64,000 nt of DNA, from positions 62,001 through 126,000 of the forward strand of contig NZ_JAMOZL010000009.1 in the NCBI RefSeq assembly GCF_023667495.1, in the 5' to 3' direction. Of this stretch, positions 1 through 9,682 are shown piece by piece (the first letter of the stretch is position 1; each line of letters starts with the position of its first letter). The notes below the pieces were generated by a model. That model saw nothing but the letters and a program-made list of their open reading frames with translations, did not search any database and had not been told where the DNA came from. This stretch comes from Dyadobacter sp. MSC1_007 (lineage in GTDB: Bacteria > Bacteroidota > Bacteroidia > Cytophagales > Spirosomataceae). The position numbers were made by a program, and so were the translations under genes.

Positions 1-3000
1 GTTTTTGGTAAAAACCGGGTCCAGTATAAGAAGTTCAACTGGAAGATTTTCAAGACCACGAACTTTGAAATATACCATTATCAGGGTGGTACTGCATTGG
101 CCAAGCTGACGGCGCAATATGCAGAAAGTGAATTCGATAAAATCACAGACATTTTGGGATGGACCCCCTACAGCAGGGTGAAAATTTTCCTGTATAATTC
201 TCCGGCCGAGCTCGAACAGAGCAATATGGGCCTTTCTACGCTCGATAATCTCAGCGACCAGAAACTGGATCTTTCTCAGTCGAGGGTCGAGGTGGCCTAT
301 ACGGGTGACCAGATCGGTTTCCGCAAAAAGCTGGTGAAGGACATCAGTCTGCTTTTTGTGTACGACATGCTATACGGCGGAAATATGAAGGAGGCGCTGC
401 AAAGTTCACTGCTGCTTACTTTGCCCGAGTGGTTTATGTCGGGAACGGCGGCTTACATTGCAGAAGGCTGGTCGCCGGAGCTCAACGATTACATGCGGGA
501 TTTTTTCAAAAACCGCAATGTCAGAAAGCCTACGCTGATGACAGGCAACGACGCAACGCTGATCGGGCATTCAATCTGGAATTATATTGCTGAAAGGTAT
601 GGCAAGGACAAAATCTCGGACATTCTAAATCTTACCAGGATCATCCGCACAGAGCAAACCAGCATTACCAGCACATTAGGGGTACAATCTTATAACCGCT
701 TTTTGCGCGACTGGCGTGCCTATTACCTGAATCAAACCAAAAACGCAGAACAGTTTTATACCGACCCAAGTCCGACCTGGAAATATAAGCTCAACGAATT
801 CAGCGTTTCGGATGCCAGCGCGGTGATCAAAATATCTCCCGATAAGAAATTCACAGCGGTAAGCGAGATCAAAAACGGCCGCTACCGGGTGTATTTGTTT
901 GATAGCGAAACCGGGTCGAAAAAAGTAGTGCGCCAGGGCAAGCTTGACTTCATTGGCGGCAGGATGAAAACGCAGCCACCGCTTTTGGGATGGTCCAGAA
1001 ATAACGTATTGACGATTCTCGCATCGGAAAACGATCGCAAGAACCTATACATGTATGAAAATCTGGGTACTAAAAAAATTAAGATCAAGCTGAAACGAAA
1101 CATCCGTGGTCTGGATCAGATCGTGGACATGGACGTTTCCCATGACGGAACGATGCTGGCAGTTAGTGCAGACAAAGGCGGCCAGAATGATCTTTTCCTG
1201 ATCAGCGTAGCAAGGGCATCCGCTTTACCTTTGACCAATGACCTTTATGACGACTTGTCGCCGCGCTTTATCCAGGGCTCATCGCGCAAGGTGGTATTCT
1301 CTTCCAACAGGCCGCTCGATTCGCTCGGGACCGGTGATAAGGGCAACTACAAATCCATCGCGCAGTCATATACCATATTCGAGCATGACGGCACCCCCAG
1401 GTCAGAGAATATCGTGAAACTGGTGCAGGGTGAAGGCAAGGCAAAAATAACACCGGTGTATGCCGACGCAGATAACCTTGTATATCTGTCAAATGGCAAG
1501 GGAGTTAATAATCTTTTCAAATACAACCGGGCTTCCCAAAGCACTTCGCAGCTGACCAACTACATTCAAAACATCCGGAATGCGGACGTTAATCTGAAAT
1601 CCGGTGGCGGGCTCGCTTATACTTATTTGAATGATGGCTACTACACGGCTGCGTTCAAAAATGGCTTCGACATCGATGCCTCTGTTAATACACCTTCATT
1701 GAGCGTTGCGGGGACAGGAACAACCGCCGGGCAGGGCGCAGCAACACCGGTCAAAGCCGATTCTGTGGCCAAGGCAGCCGCACAGGCAGCGCAGGCATCC
1801 AAGCTGGCATTAAAGGAAGGAGAAGTTGATACGGACAATTATCAATTTGACGAAGATGTTTTGAAAGCTTTCGAATCCAAGCGGACCCGCGGAAGTTTCC
1901 CCACGTCTCCAGGCGCACTTACCAGGACGAAGGCAACCCGTGAGAATATCGCGATCAAAGGGCCCTATCCATATAAGGGATTATTTATTACCAACGACGC
2001 CAACTCGGATTGGCGCATTGACCCGATCAGGGGATTTGGCTACGCACAGTCCATCTCGATGAACGACCTGCTTGAAAATCATGTGATCAAAGCCGGGCTT
2101 TTCATATCATCCAACTTCCGGAACAGCGATCTTTTTGCAGAATACAACAACAACACCTACCGTGTAGATTTTGGCCTGCGGATCGATCGTCGGACGCTTT
2201 ACAATGATTCAGAAGGCCTCATCCAGAAATACCGCTTCAATCAACTGATGTTTACGGCATCGTATCCGTTCTCAACCACCAGCAGGTTTTCGGTATCCCC
2301 GATGTTCACCTCGACCAGGATGATTGAAGTGCTGCTGCCGAATCCGGATCTGGCTTCCAACTATGGCGGCCTGAGAAGCGAGTTTGTGTTTGATAATACG
2401 CGCGTGAATGGCATGAATATGATGGAAGGGACGCGTTTCAAAGTGCGTTACGACCTTTATCAGGGAATGACGAATGGCAATGAAAGCTTTAACCGGGTGA
2501 GCCTGGATTTGCGTCATTATCAAAAAATCCACCGCGACCTGATCCTTGCCGTGCGGGCATCAGCGAGCCACTCAGGCGGAAGAGCGCCTAAGCAGAACAT
2601 CCTGGGAGGGATGGAAAACTGGCTAGGCAACCGCAAGGAGACCCGCACCGGCGATAATCCTTTGAATTTCGAAAAAGACAACCGCGACATTTTCTTTGCT
2701 GATTTCGCTACCAATTTGCGTGGTTTCAAACTGAACCGTCTTTCCGGAACAAGTTACATGCTTCTGAATGCAGAGCTGCGCATTCCGCTGGTCAAATACC
2801 TGTACCGCGGGGCCATAACATCGAGCTTCCTGCGTAATTTCCAGATCGTAGGGTTTGGGGATATTGGTACAGCATGGACCGGAAAAGGGCCATTCAGTGA
2901 AAACAATAGTTTGAATACGCAGATCATTGGCAGTGAGGACGAGCCGTTCCGGGCCACAGTTACCAACTACAAAAACCCATATCTGATGGGTTACGGGGCT

Positions 3001-3114
3001 GGTGTGCGCACTACATTGTTTGGCTTCTACGCCAAATTCGATTATGCTTGGGGCGTAGACAATGGTTACACCAACAAGCCAATTCCTTACGTGACACTGG
3101 GTTACGATTTTTGA
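1..3114 (+). CDS. Peptidase-MA-like / TolB-like propeller / outer-membrane barrel protein (5' truncated)
   Basis: The reading frame is open from base 1, so the gene begins before the window; 1037 residues are visible. The first ~220 resemble a peptidase MA-like module (LPEWFMSGTAAYIAEGW), but the HExxH zinc motif is not visible, so that part may be inactive. Residues ~250-530 hold TolB/PD40-type propeller repeats (DGTMLAVSADKGGQNDLFLI; VVFSSNRPLDSLGTGD). An Ala-rich linker follows, and the last ~370 residues look like outer-membrane beta-strands ending in an aromatic residue (LGYDF), the usual barrel C-terminus. I infer a surface or outer-membrane protein; substrate unknown. A PorP-like gene follows 86 bp downstream. 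Confidence 0.75.
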   Translation, partial: VFGKNRVQYKKFNWKIFKTTNFEIYHYQGGTALAKLTAQYAESEFDKITDILGWTPYSRVKIFLYNSPAELEQSNMGLSTLDNLSDQKLDLSQSRVEVAYTGDQIGFRKKLVKDISLLFVYDMLYGGNMKEALQSSLLLTLPEWFMSGTAAYIAEGWSPELNDYMRDFFKNRNVRKPTLMTGNDATLIGHSIWNYIAERYGKDKISDILNLTRIIRTEQTSITSTLGVQSYNRFLRDWRAYYLNQTKNAEQFYTDPSPTWKYKLNEFSVSDASAVIKISPDKKFTAVSEIKNGRYRVYLFDSETGSKKVVRQGKLDFIGGRMKTQPPLLGWSRNNVLTILASENDRKNLYMYENLGTKKIKIKLKRNIRGLDQIVDMDVSHDGTMLAVSADKGGQNDLFLISVARASALPLTNDLYDDLSPRFIQGSSRKVVFSSNRPLDSLGTGDKGNYKSIAQSYTIFEHDGTPRSENIVKLVQGEGKAKITPVYADADNLVYLSNGKGVNNLFKYNRASQSTSQLTNYIQNIRNADVNLKSGGGLAYTYLNDGYYTAAFKNGFDIDASVNTPSLSVAGTGTTAGQGAATPVKADSVAKAAAQAAQASKLALKEGEVDTDNYQFDEDVLKAFESKRTRGSFPTSPGALTRTKATRENIAIKGPYPYKGLFITNDANSDWRIDPIRGFGYAQSISMNDLLENHVIKAGLFISSNFRNSDLFAEYNNNTYRVDFGLRIDRRTLYNDSEGLIQKYRFNQLMFTASYPFSTTSRFSVSPMFTSTRMIEVLLPNPDLASNYGGLRSEFVFDNTRVNGMNMMEGTRFKVRYDLYQGMTNGNESFNRVSLDLRHYQKIHRDLILAVRASASHSGGRAPKQNILGGMENWLGNRKETRTGDNPLNFEKDNRDIFFADFATNLRGFKLNRLSGTSYMLLNAELRIPLVKYLYRGAITSSFLRNFQIVGFGDIGTAWTGKGPFSENNSLNTQIIGSEDEPFRATVTNYKNPYLMGYGAGVRTTLFGFYAKFDYAWGVDNGYTNKPIPYVTLGYDF

Positions 3115-3200
3115 TGAATTAGAACAGTATAAACAGTTATAGTGATAGTTATTAAGATGGCATGAGATCCTTCTCCTGCCATTTTTTTTACATTAACCCG

Positions 3201-4136
3201 ATGCTTATGTCCTTGATCAACACACATTACATCTTTATCAAAATCTGCCTGCTTACAACCATGATGCTGGGCGTGGCGGAAGCGGCATTAGCGCAGCGGG
3301 AGGTGCTCTACGAGCAATATGTTCAAAATCCGATGGCGATCAACCCGGGATTTACCGGCGCGCGTGAGGACTTTAATATGACTGCTATATTCCGTAGAAA
3401 GTGGTTTAATATCCCCAATTCACCTTCCAGTCAGACTTTTGCGGCAGACGGGACGTTCTCGAATGGTAAATTCGGCGTCGGCTTCCAGGCATTGAATGAT
3501 CAGACGAGCTACTTTACAACTACCGGGTTTTCGGCGTCTTTCGCATACCATTTAGGAATTTCCGACACCTGGAAACTGGGTTTGGGCGCGCAGGGCGGGA
3601 TTAATGTCTTGCCCGTATCGGATGCGTCATTTGCGAGCACAAACCGAGCATTGGGAACTTTTGGGCTTGGGGCGTGGCTGCGCTCGGAGCAACTTTATTT
3701 TGGCATTTCCAAGCCCGAACTGCTCTCGCAGAAATTCGGCGATCAGGTGATCGGCAGTTTTTATCGTCGTCCATTATATATCACTGCCGGTGGAAGCTAC
3801 GATCTGAGCGAGCAGGTGATGATGTTGCCGCATGTTTTGATCATCCAGGAAAAGGACCACAAGCTGCGTGTAGATTTTGGTTCCCGCTTCTGGTTTGAGA
3901 AAAAAGTCGGTATAGGGGCATCCTACCGGATTGGCGGCGGATATAACTCATTTTCGGCGAAAGTGGATTATTTGCAGTTAACTGCTGAGGTTCAGGTGGG
4001 AAGAAATGTCCGGCTCGGGTATTTTTACAGCACCCGGCAGGTCGAGCAGATCAATGCGTCATATACAGGGCCAAAAGGCATCCACGAACTGATGCTGAAA
4101 TTTATACCGAATCCAAAAGGATTTCAAAAATACTGA
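3201..4136 (+). CDS. PorP/SprF family type IX secretion system membrane protein
   Basis: About 311 residues from the chosen start. A signal peptide (hydrophobic stretch ending near AALAQ) is followed by the family N-terminus YEQYVQNPMAINPGFTGARE and by alternating barrel-like strands to the end. PorP/SprF proteins are Bacteroidota outer-membrane proteins tied to type IX secretion and the anchoring of secreted adhesins. The ATG at 3201 was preferred because it gives a compact signal peptide; an upstream in-frame ATG at 3162 would add 13 residues. No C-terminal-domain cargo gene lies next to it, so its specific partner cannot be named. Confidence 0.85.
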   Translation: MLMSLINTHYIFIKICLLTTMMLGVAEAALAQREVLYEQYVQNPMAINPGFTGAREDFNMTAIFRRKWFNIPNSPSSQTFAADGTFSNGKFGVGFQALNDQTSYFTTTGFSASFAYHLGISDTWKLGLGAQGGINVLPVSDASFASTNRALGTFGLGAWLRSEQLYFGISKPELLSQKFGDQVIGSFYRRPLYITAGGSYDLSEQVMMLPHVLIIQEKDHKLRVDFGSRFWFEKKVGIGASYRIGGGYNSFSAKVDYLQLTAEVQVGRNVRLGYFYSTRQVEQINASYTGPKGIHELMLKFIPNPKGFQKY

Positions 4137-4211
4137 CGCGAACGAGCGTTCCAGATCGTTTTTTAGGTTAGTTAAAAGGAGATTTTATTCGTAATCTTTA
4201 CATAAGTCTCG

Positions 4212-4219
4212 TACCTTTG
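4212..4219 (+). promoter_or_regulatory. Bacteroidota -7 promoter element before sucA
   Basis: TACCTTTG matches the TAnnTTTG consensus of the Bacteroidota primary sigma factor and lies 29 bp before the sucA ATG. A clear -33 TTTG was not found at ideal spacing. Confidence 0.65.
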
Positions 4220-4247
4220 TGCCGTAAATGAAATACTCACATTTGTG

Positions 4248-7010
4248 ATGGATAAATACACTTATATAGCAAATTCCGACGCCGCTTATATTGAAGAATT
4301 GTACAATTCCTATAAGCAAGATGCAGCTTCAGTAGATGAAGGCTGGCAAAAGTTTTTCGAAGGTTTCGAATTTTATCAAAAATATCCCGTCAATGGCAAC
4401 GGCCACACGAACGGTGTCGCTAACGGGAAAGAAGCTGCCACAGTTGGAAAATCCGACCCGGCACGCATCCGCAAGGAAATGGAAGTGGTCCATCTGATCC
4501 GTGGGTTCAGATCGAGAGGTCACTTACTTGCTACTACCAACCCGATCCAGAAGAGAAAAGATCGCCAGCCGCAGCTTGATATCGCTGATTTTAATCTGGG
4601 GCAGGGAGATATGGACACCGTTTTCGAAGCGGGTGTCGAAGTTTTTGACAGGCCAGCCACGCTTCGCGAGATCGTCAATGCCCTGCAAACGATCTACACC
4701 AGGAATATCGGTTTTGAATACCTTTATATCCGGGACCGCGAACAGAAAAGCTGGCTTCGTAAAAAGATCGAGAAGGAAGCGCTTACAATGAGCTTTTCTA
4801 TCGATGAAAAAAAGCATATTCTATCAAAATTGAATGAGGCGGTTGTTTTTGAAAACTTCCTCCATACCAAATACCTGGGCCAGAAACGCTTCTCGCTCGA
4901 AGGCGGGGAAACTACGATTCCTGCACTGGACGCGATGATCAACAAGGCGGCTGAAATGGGCGTCGTAGAAGTGATGATCGGGATGGCCCACCGCGGCCGC
5001 CTGAACGTGCTGGCCAATATCATGCAAAAAACTTACGGGCAGATCTTCAACGAATTTGAAGGTAACCTTCCCGACCAGGTTTGGGGTGACGGTGATGTGA
5101 AATACCACATGGGTTTTGCCAGCCAGATCACTACCAAAGATGGCAATAAAGTACATTTAAAGCTTGCCCCGAACCCGTCTCACCTTGAAGCGGTGAACCC
5201 GGTGGTGGAAGGTTACATTCGCGCACGTGCCGACGGTATGTACGACAGCGATTACGATCGCGTACTGCCTGTGCTGATCCATGGAGATGCGGCAGTAGCC
5301 GGGCAGGGTATCGTTTACGAAGTGACGCAAATGTCGGCCCTGAACGGCTATTACACCGGCGGAACGATCCATTTTGTGATCAATAACCAGGTAGGTTTTA
5401 CTACTGATTTTACAGACGCAAGATCGAGTATTTACTGTACCGACATTGCCAAGATCGTCGACGCGCCCGTGTTGCACGTGAATGGCGACGATCCGGAGGC
5501 AGTAGTATATTGTATGCGCCTTGCGGTTGAATACCGTCAGAAATTCAACAAGGACATCTTCATTGATATGGTTTGTTACCGTCGCCACGGACACAACGAG
5601 GCCGACGAACCGAAATTTACACAGCCTGTTCTTTACAAATCCATCGAAAACCACCAAAACCCACGCGAGATCTACCAGAAAACACTGGCTGAACGGGGCG
5701 ATGTGGATGCGCAGCTAGCTGCCAACATGGATAAGGAGTTCAAACAACTTCTTCAGGAGCGTTTGGATATGGTAAAGCAAAAAGCATTGCCGTATACCAT
5801 GCCAAAGCTGGAACAGGAGTGGCATACGCTTCGCAAATCAAAACCGGAAGATTTCGAAAAGTCCCCGGAGACGGGTGTGCCGCTAGAAGTACTTGAAAAA
5901 GTTGGAAAAGCGCTGATTCAGACGCCGGAGAATTTCAACCGCTTGAAACAGATCGATAAGCTCTTGAAAGACCGTGAGCAGATGATCTTCGACAAGAAGG
6001 AAGTGAACTGGGCAACGGCTGAGCTTTTGGCTTACGGATCGATATTAACAGAAGGAAATGTGGTCCGGTTAAGCGGTCAGGATGTGCAGCGCGGTACTTT
6101 CTCTCACCGTCACGCCGTTTTGCGCGATGTTGAAACGAACGCACCTTATAATAGTCTACAGCATATCCAGGAAGGACAGGGCCAGTTTATGATCTATAAC
6201 TCCTTGCTGTCAGAGTATGGTGTTTTAGGCTTTGAATTTGGCTATTCTATGGCCAATCCAAATGCACTGGTTATCTGGGAAGCGCAATTTGGTGACTTTG
6301 CCAACGGTACACAGGTTATTATCGACCAGTTTGTTACTTCGAGCGAAACCAAATGGGACCGCTGGACAGGATTGGTGATGCTGTTGCCGCACGGCTATGA
6401 AGGCCAGGGGCCTGAGCACTCCAATGCACGCCCCGAGCGTTATTTGCAGCTTTCTGCCAACTATAACCTTATCGTAGCGAACGTTACGACGCCTGCCAAC
6501 TTCTTCCACTTGCTGCGCAGGCAATTGAAATTCCCGTTCCGCAAACCACTTGTGGTGATGTCGCCCAAGTCGATGCTGCGGCATCCGCTTTGCGTGTCGC
6601 CGATGGATAGTTTGGTGAGCGGATCATTTCAGGAAACAATCGGTGATACCTATGCAGATCCTAAGAAAGTGAAAAAGGTATTGCTCTGCACTGGCAAGCT
6701 TTATTACGAACTTTACGAAAAACAGCAGTCTGATAAGAGGGACGATGTTGCAATTATTCGTCTGGAACAAATGCACCCATTCCCGCAAAGCCAGATCGAT
6801 GCGCATTTAGCTCAGTATCCTGATGCCAAGGTATATTGGGTGCAGGAAGAACCTTTCAATATGGGTGGATGGACGTTTATGCTCAGGATGTACAAAGGGG
6901 CCAAGCCACTTCAGGTCATTGCGCGTGAATCCAGTGCTTCACCTTCGACAGGTTTCTCTAAGATCCATACCAAAGAGCAGGCGGAGATCATTACCAGAGC
7001 TTTTGAGTGA
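4248..7010 (+). CDS. sucA: 2-oxoglutarate dehydrogenase E1 component
   Basis: 920 residues, the normal length for a thiamine-diphosphate E1o. It decarboxylates 2-oxoglutarate and passes the succinyl group to the lipoyl E2 encoded next door (TCA cycle, cytoplasm). Landmarks: the N-terminal E2-binding segment (YIEELYNSYKQDAASVDEGW), GMAHRGRLNVLAN near residue 245, HGDAAVAGQGIVYE near 345, and RHGHNEADEP near 445. The ATG at 4248 is preferred over a GTG one codon upstream. sucB follows after 48 bp with no terminator between, so the two are very probably co-transcribed. E3 (lpd) is not in the window. Confidence 0.97.
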   Translation: MDKYTYIANSDAAYIEELYNSYKQDAASVDEGWQKFFEGFEFYQKYPVNGNGHTNGVANGKEAATVGKSDPARIRKEMEVVHLIRGFRSRGHLLATTNPIQKRKDRQPQLDIADFNLGQGDMDTVFEAGVEVFDRPATLREIVNALQTIYTRNIGFEYLYIRDREQKSWLRKKIEKEALTMSFSIDEKKHILSKLNEAVVFENFLHTKYLGQKRFSLEGGETTIPALDAMINKAAEMGVVEVMIGMAHRGRLNVLANIMQKTYGQIFNEFEGNLPDQVWGDGDVKYHMGFASQITTKDGNKVHLKLAPNPSHLEAVNPVVEGYIRARADGMYDSDYDRVLPVLIHGDAAVAGQGIVYEVTQMSALNGYYTGGTIHFVINNQVGFTTDFTDARSSIYCTDIAKIVDAPVLHVNGDDPEAVVYCMRLAVEYRQKFNKDIFIDMVCYRRHGHNEADEPKFTQPVLYKSIENHQNPREIYQKTLAERGDVDAQLAANMDKEFKQLLQERLDMVKQKALPYTMPKLEQEWHTLRKSKPEDFEKSPETGVPLEVLEKVGKALIQTPENFNRLKQIDKLLKDREQMIFDKKEVNWATAELLAYGSILTEGNVVRLSGQDVQRGTFSHRHAVLRDVETNAPYNSLQHIQEGQGQFMIYNSLLSEYGVLGFEFGYSMANPNALVIWEAQFGDFANGTQVIIDQFVTSSETKWDRWTGLVMLLPHGYEGQGPEHSNARPERYLQLSANYNLIVANVTTPANFFHLLRRQLKFPFRKPLVVMSPKSMLRHPLCVSPMDSLVSGSFQETIGDTYADPKKVKKVLLCTGKLYYELYEKQQSDKRDDVAIIRLEQMHPFPQSQIDAHLAQYPDAKVYWVQEEPFNMGGWTFMLRMYKGAKPLQVIARESSASPSTGFSKIHTKEQAEIITRAFE

Positions 7011-7058
7011 TTATTCCTATAAATTTTGACTTAATTCGATAACAAGATTGCACATAAA

Positions 7059-8639
7059 ATGGCTGAAATTGAAATAAAAGTACCGCCCGTTGGCGAGTCG
7101 ATTACTGAGGTTACGATAGGAAACTGGTTCAAAAACGATGGCGATTTTGTGAAGATGGATGAGGTGATCTGCGGACTTGACTCAGATAAGGCAACATTTG
7201 AATTGACCGCGGAGGCAGAGGGAGTATTGCACATAAAAGCACAGGAAGGCGATACGCTCAACATCGGCGATTTGATCGCAACGATAGATTCGGCCAACGG
7301 AGCTGCGCCTAAGGAATCAGCTCCGAAGCAGGAGAATCTGGCAGCCCCTGCTGCCAATGCACCTGTGGAGGCCGCTCCTGAAAAAATTGAAGAAAAAACA
7401 GCGGAACCAGCCGCTGCTGTTGCCGGTAAAACTTATGAAATGAAAGTTCCTGCGGTAGGAGAATCGATCACCGAAGTAACAATCGCTTCATGGAGCAAAA
7501 AAGATGGCGACCATGTCGAGATCGACGAAATACTTTGCGAGCTCGAATCAGATAAAGCCACATTCGAATTACCTGCCGAAGCTGCCGGAACACTCCGCAT
7601 TGTAGGCAAGGAGGGCGAAACGCTTTCAATCGGCGCGCTGATTTGCACCATTGAGCAGGGCACAGGCGCTGCCTCAACGGCCCCGTCCACACCACAGGCA
7701 ACCGCGCCAGCAGCTGCTGATAAAGCTTACAGTGAAAAACACGCATCACCTGTTGCTGCAAAAATACTGGCAGAAAAAGGTATTGATCCCAAGGATGTAA
7801 ACGGATCCGGATCAGGTGGCAAAATCATGAAGGATGATGCATTGAAGGCAGGCGCAAAACCTGCTGCCGCTGCGCAACCCGCAAGCGCTCCTGCGGCCGC
7901 CAAGCCAGCAGCTGCGCCAGCTCCGGCACCTGCCGGCGCCAGAGGTACACGCCGCGAGAAAATGTCATCGCTCCGTAAAACGATCGCGCGCCGTTTGGTA
8001 GCTGTGAAAAACGAAACGGCTATGCTGACCACTTTCAACGAAGTGGATATGAAGCCGGTGATGGACCTTCGCTCGAAGTTCAAGGATAAATTCAAAGAAA
8101 AACACGAAGTAGGTCTAGGCTTCATGTCATTCTTTGTGAAAGCAGTGACAGTGGCATTGAAAGACTTCCCTGTCGTGAATGCTTATATCGACGGTGAAGA
8201 GCTGGTTTACAACGATTTTGCAGATATCTCAGTGGCAGTTTCCACGCCACGTGGTCTGGTAGTTCCTGTGATCCGCAATGCAGAAACACTGTCATTTGCT
8301 GCGATCGAAAAAGAGATCGTTCGTTTGGCAGTGCGTGCACGTGACGGTAAATTAGGACTGGACGAAATGTCGGGTGGAACCTTTACCATTACCAATGGTG
8401 GAACGTTCGGGTCGATGCTTTCTACACCGATCATCAATGCGCCGCAATCTGCGATTCTTGGCATGCACAACATCGTGGAACGCGCCGTGGTTGTGGATGG
8501 TCAGATCGTAGTCCGTCCGATCATGTACGTGGCATTGTCATATGATCACCGGACCATTGACGGCAAGGATTCGGTAAGCTTCCTGGTTCGTGTGAAGCAG
8601 TTGCTGGAAGATCCAATGCGTCTGTTACTGGATATGTAA
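7059..8639 (+). CDS. sucB: 2-oxoglutarate dehydrogenase E2 (dihydrolipoyl succinyltransferase), two lipoyl domains
   Basis: 526 residues. Two tandem lipoyl domains each carry the SDKATFEL lipoylation site (Lys44 and Lys166); Ala/Pro-rich linkers follow, then a peripheral-subunit-binding domain (SPVAAKILAEKGIDPKDV, ~230-262) and the catalytic acyltransferase domain with the active-site motif YDHRTIDG (His497, Asp501). It transfers succinyl from E1 to CoA. Most bacterial E2o proteins, such as that of E. coli, carry a single lipoyl domain, so the duplication is notable. The pairing with sucA points to the 2-oxoglutarate complex rather than pyruvate dehydrogenase. A strong hairpin terminator follows. 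Confidence 0.95.
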   Translation: MAEIEIKVPPVGESITEVTIGNWFKNDGDFVKMDEVICGLDSDKATFELTAEAEGVLHIKAQEGDTLNIGDLIATIDSANGAAPKESAPKQENLAAPAANAPVEAAPEKIEEKTAEPAAAVAGKTYEMKVPAVGESITEVTIASWSKKDGDHVEIDEILCELESDKATFELPAEAAGTLRIVGKEGETLSIGALICTIEQGTGAASTAPSTPQATAPAAADKAYSEKHASPVAAKILAEKGIDPKDVNGSGSGGKIMKDDALKAGAKPAAAAQPASAPAAAKPAAAPAPAPAGARGTRREKMSSLRKTIARRLVAVKNETAMLTTFNEVDMKPVMDLRSKFKDKFKEKHEVGLGFMSFFVKAVTVALKDFPVVNAYIDGEELVYNDFADISVAVSTPRGLVVPVIRNAETLSFAAIEKEIVRLAVRARDGKLGLDEMSGGTFTITNGGTFGSMLSTPIINAPQSAILGMHNIVERAVVVDGQIVVRPIMYVALSYDHRTIDGKDSVSFLVRVKQLLEDPMRLLLDM

Positions 8640-8666
8640 TATTATCATTTCGGAAATATATAGTGA

Positions 8667-8698
8667 CAAAACAGGCCCGGATTTCCGGGCCTGTTTTG
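8667..8698. terminator. Bidirectional intrinsic terminator
   Basis: A perfect 14-bp stem, CAAAACAGGCCCGG / CCGGGCCTGTTTTG, with a 4-nt loop ATTT. A-tract and T-tract flanks suit both the sucB end and the convergent MazG-like gene. Confidence 0.88.
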
Positions 8699-8711
8699 TT
8701 TGTGGGCTGTT

Positions 8712-9038
8712 TCAGCTCAGCTTGGAATTTTGCCTGTGGCGGTCCTTGTCGCGTTCGGTTTTCTTGGCGATATTTTTTTCAAGGGCCTCTGTGAGGTTAA
8801 TGCCGGTTTGGTTTGCCAGACAGATCAATACCCAAAGCACATCAGCCATTTCATCGCCCAGATCCTTTCCCAGATCTGATTTTTTGAAAGACTGATCGCC
8901 ATACGTTCGGGCCATGATCCGCGCCAGCTCGCCGACCTCCTCAGTGAGGATTGTCATGTTAGTAAGTTCTGAAAAATACCGTACTCCGTAAGTTTTGATC
9001 CATTGATCGACCTGGTCTTGTGCTTCTTGGATGGACAT
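8712..9038 (-). CDS. MazG-like nucleotide pyrophosphohydrolase
   Basis: 108 residues of the all-alpha NTP pyrophosphohydrolase (MazG/iMazG) type. The metal-binding signature is visible as EEVGEL in the first half and DEMADVLWVL in the second. Such enzymes hydrolyse (d)NTPs to NMP and pyrophosphate and are thought to clean non-canonical nucleotides; the exact substrate cannot be read from sequence. It lies downstream of dtd on the same strand, separated by a 160-bp repeat-bearing gap. Confidence 0.85.
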   Translation of the reverse strand: MSIQEAQDQVDQWIKTYGVRYFSELTNMTILTEEVGELARIMARTYGDQSFKKSDLGKDLGDEMADVLWVLICLANQTGINLTEALEKNIAKKTERDKDRHRQNSKLS

Positions 9039-9047
9039 TTTTAATTT

Positions 9048-9142
9048 TGAATGAGCCGCCGTGGAACGGGGAATGACTGAATGAGTGAATGACTGAATGA
9101 GCCGCCGTGGAACGGGGAATGAGCCGCAGTGGAACTGTGAAT
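9048..9142. repeat. Short direct-repeat cluster (TGAATGAGCCGCCGTGGAAC type)
   Basis: Two identical 29-bp copies (9048-9076 and 9094-9122) begin TGAATGAGCCGCCGTGGAAC. A degenerate third copy overlaps at 9117-9142. The copies are joined by GAATGA/GACTGA micro-repeats. The cluster fills most of the gap between dtd and the MazG-like gene. It has no inverted-repeat structure and no coding potential; replication slippage is the likely origin. Confidence 0.85.
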
Positions 9143-9198
9143 ATGTGAAAATACAAAACTTGACCCCTGACCAAATGACTTACTTAAAGTCCGGGCAT

Positions 9199-9651
9199 TT
9201 AAATCCGGTTCTTGGAATCGATGATAATAGTTACCGGGCCGTCATTGAGCAAGGCTACTTTCATATCCGCTCCAAATTCTCCACATTGGATGGGTTTATT
9301 GGTTTCTTTTTCAAGGAACTGAATCATTTTTTCGTACAATGGAACAGCGATGTCGGGCTTTGCGGCTTCGATAAATGAGGGCCTGTTTCCTTTTTTTGTA
9401 CTTGCATGAAGGGTAAACTGGCTGATCAGCAGGATATCGCCATTAACTGCATTTAGGTCTAAGTTCATTTTACCCTCTTGGTCGTTGAACACCCGCAGGC
9501 CTGTGATCTTTCTTCCTAGCCATTCAATGTCTTCCTGCGTATCTAAATGGGTAATGCCGACCAGTACCATAAACCCATTTTGAATTTCCCCTTTTATCCG
9601 CCCGTCGATGGTCACGGAAGCGCTGCTCACACGCTGGACTACTGCAATCAT
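9199..9651 (-). CDS. dtd: D-aminoacyl-tRNA deacylase
   Basis: 150 residues, normal length for DTD. It hydrolyses D-amino acids (and mischarged glycine) from tRNA in the cytoplasm. The N-terminus MIAVVQRVSSASVTIDG and both cross-subunit active-site motifs, SQFTL near residue 98 and NDGPVT near 138, are intact. A consensus -7 promoter element lies about 30 bp upstream on the minus strand. The MazG-like gene downstream shares the strand, so the two quality-control enzymes may be co-transcribed across the repeat cluster. Confidence 0.95.
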   Translation of the reverse strand: MIAVVQRVSSASVTIDGRIKGEIQNGFMVLVGITHLDTQEDIEWLGRKITGLRVFNDQEGKMNLDLNAVNGDILLISQFTLHASTKKGNRPSFIEAAKPDIAVPLYEKMIQFLEKETNKPIQCGEFGADMKVALLNDGPVTIIIDSKNRI

Positions 9652-9682
9652 AATGCTAAATGTATTGATTTCTGAACGGAGG

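Noticed and set aside
9048..9142. Possible CRISPR remnant
   Set aside because: Repeat copies overlap or are spaced by only ~17 bases of micro-repeat, with no unique spacers and no cas genes.
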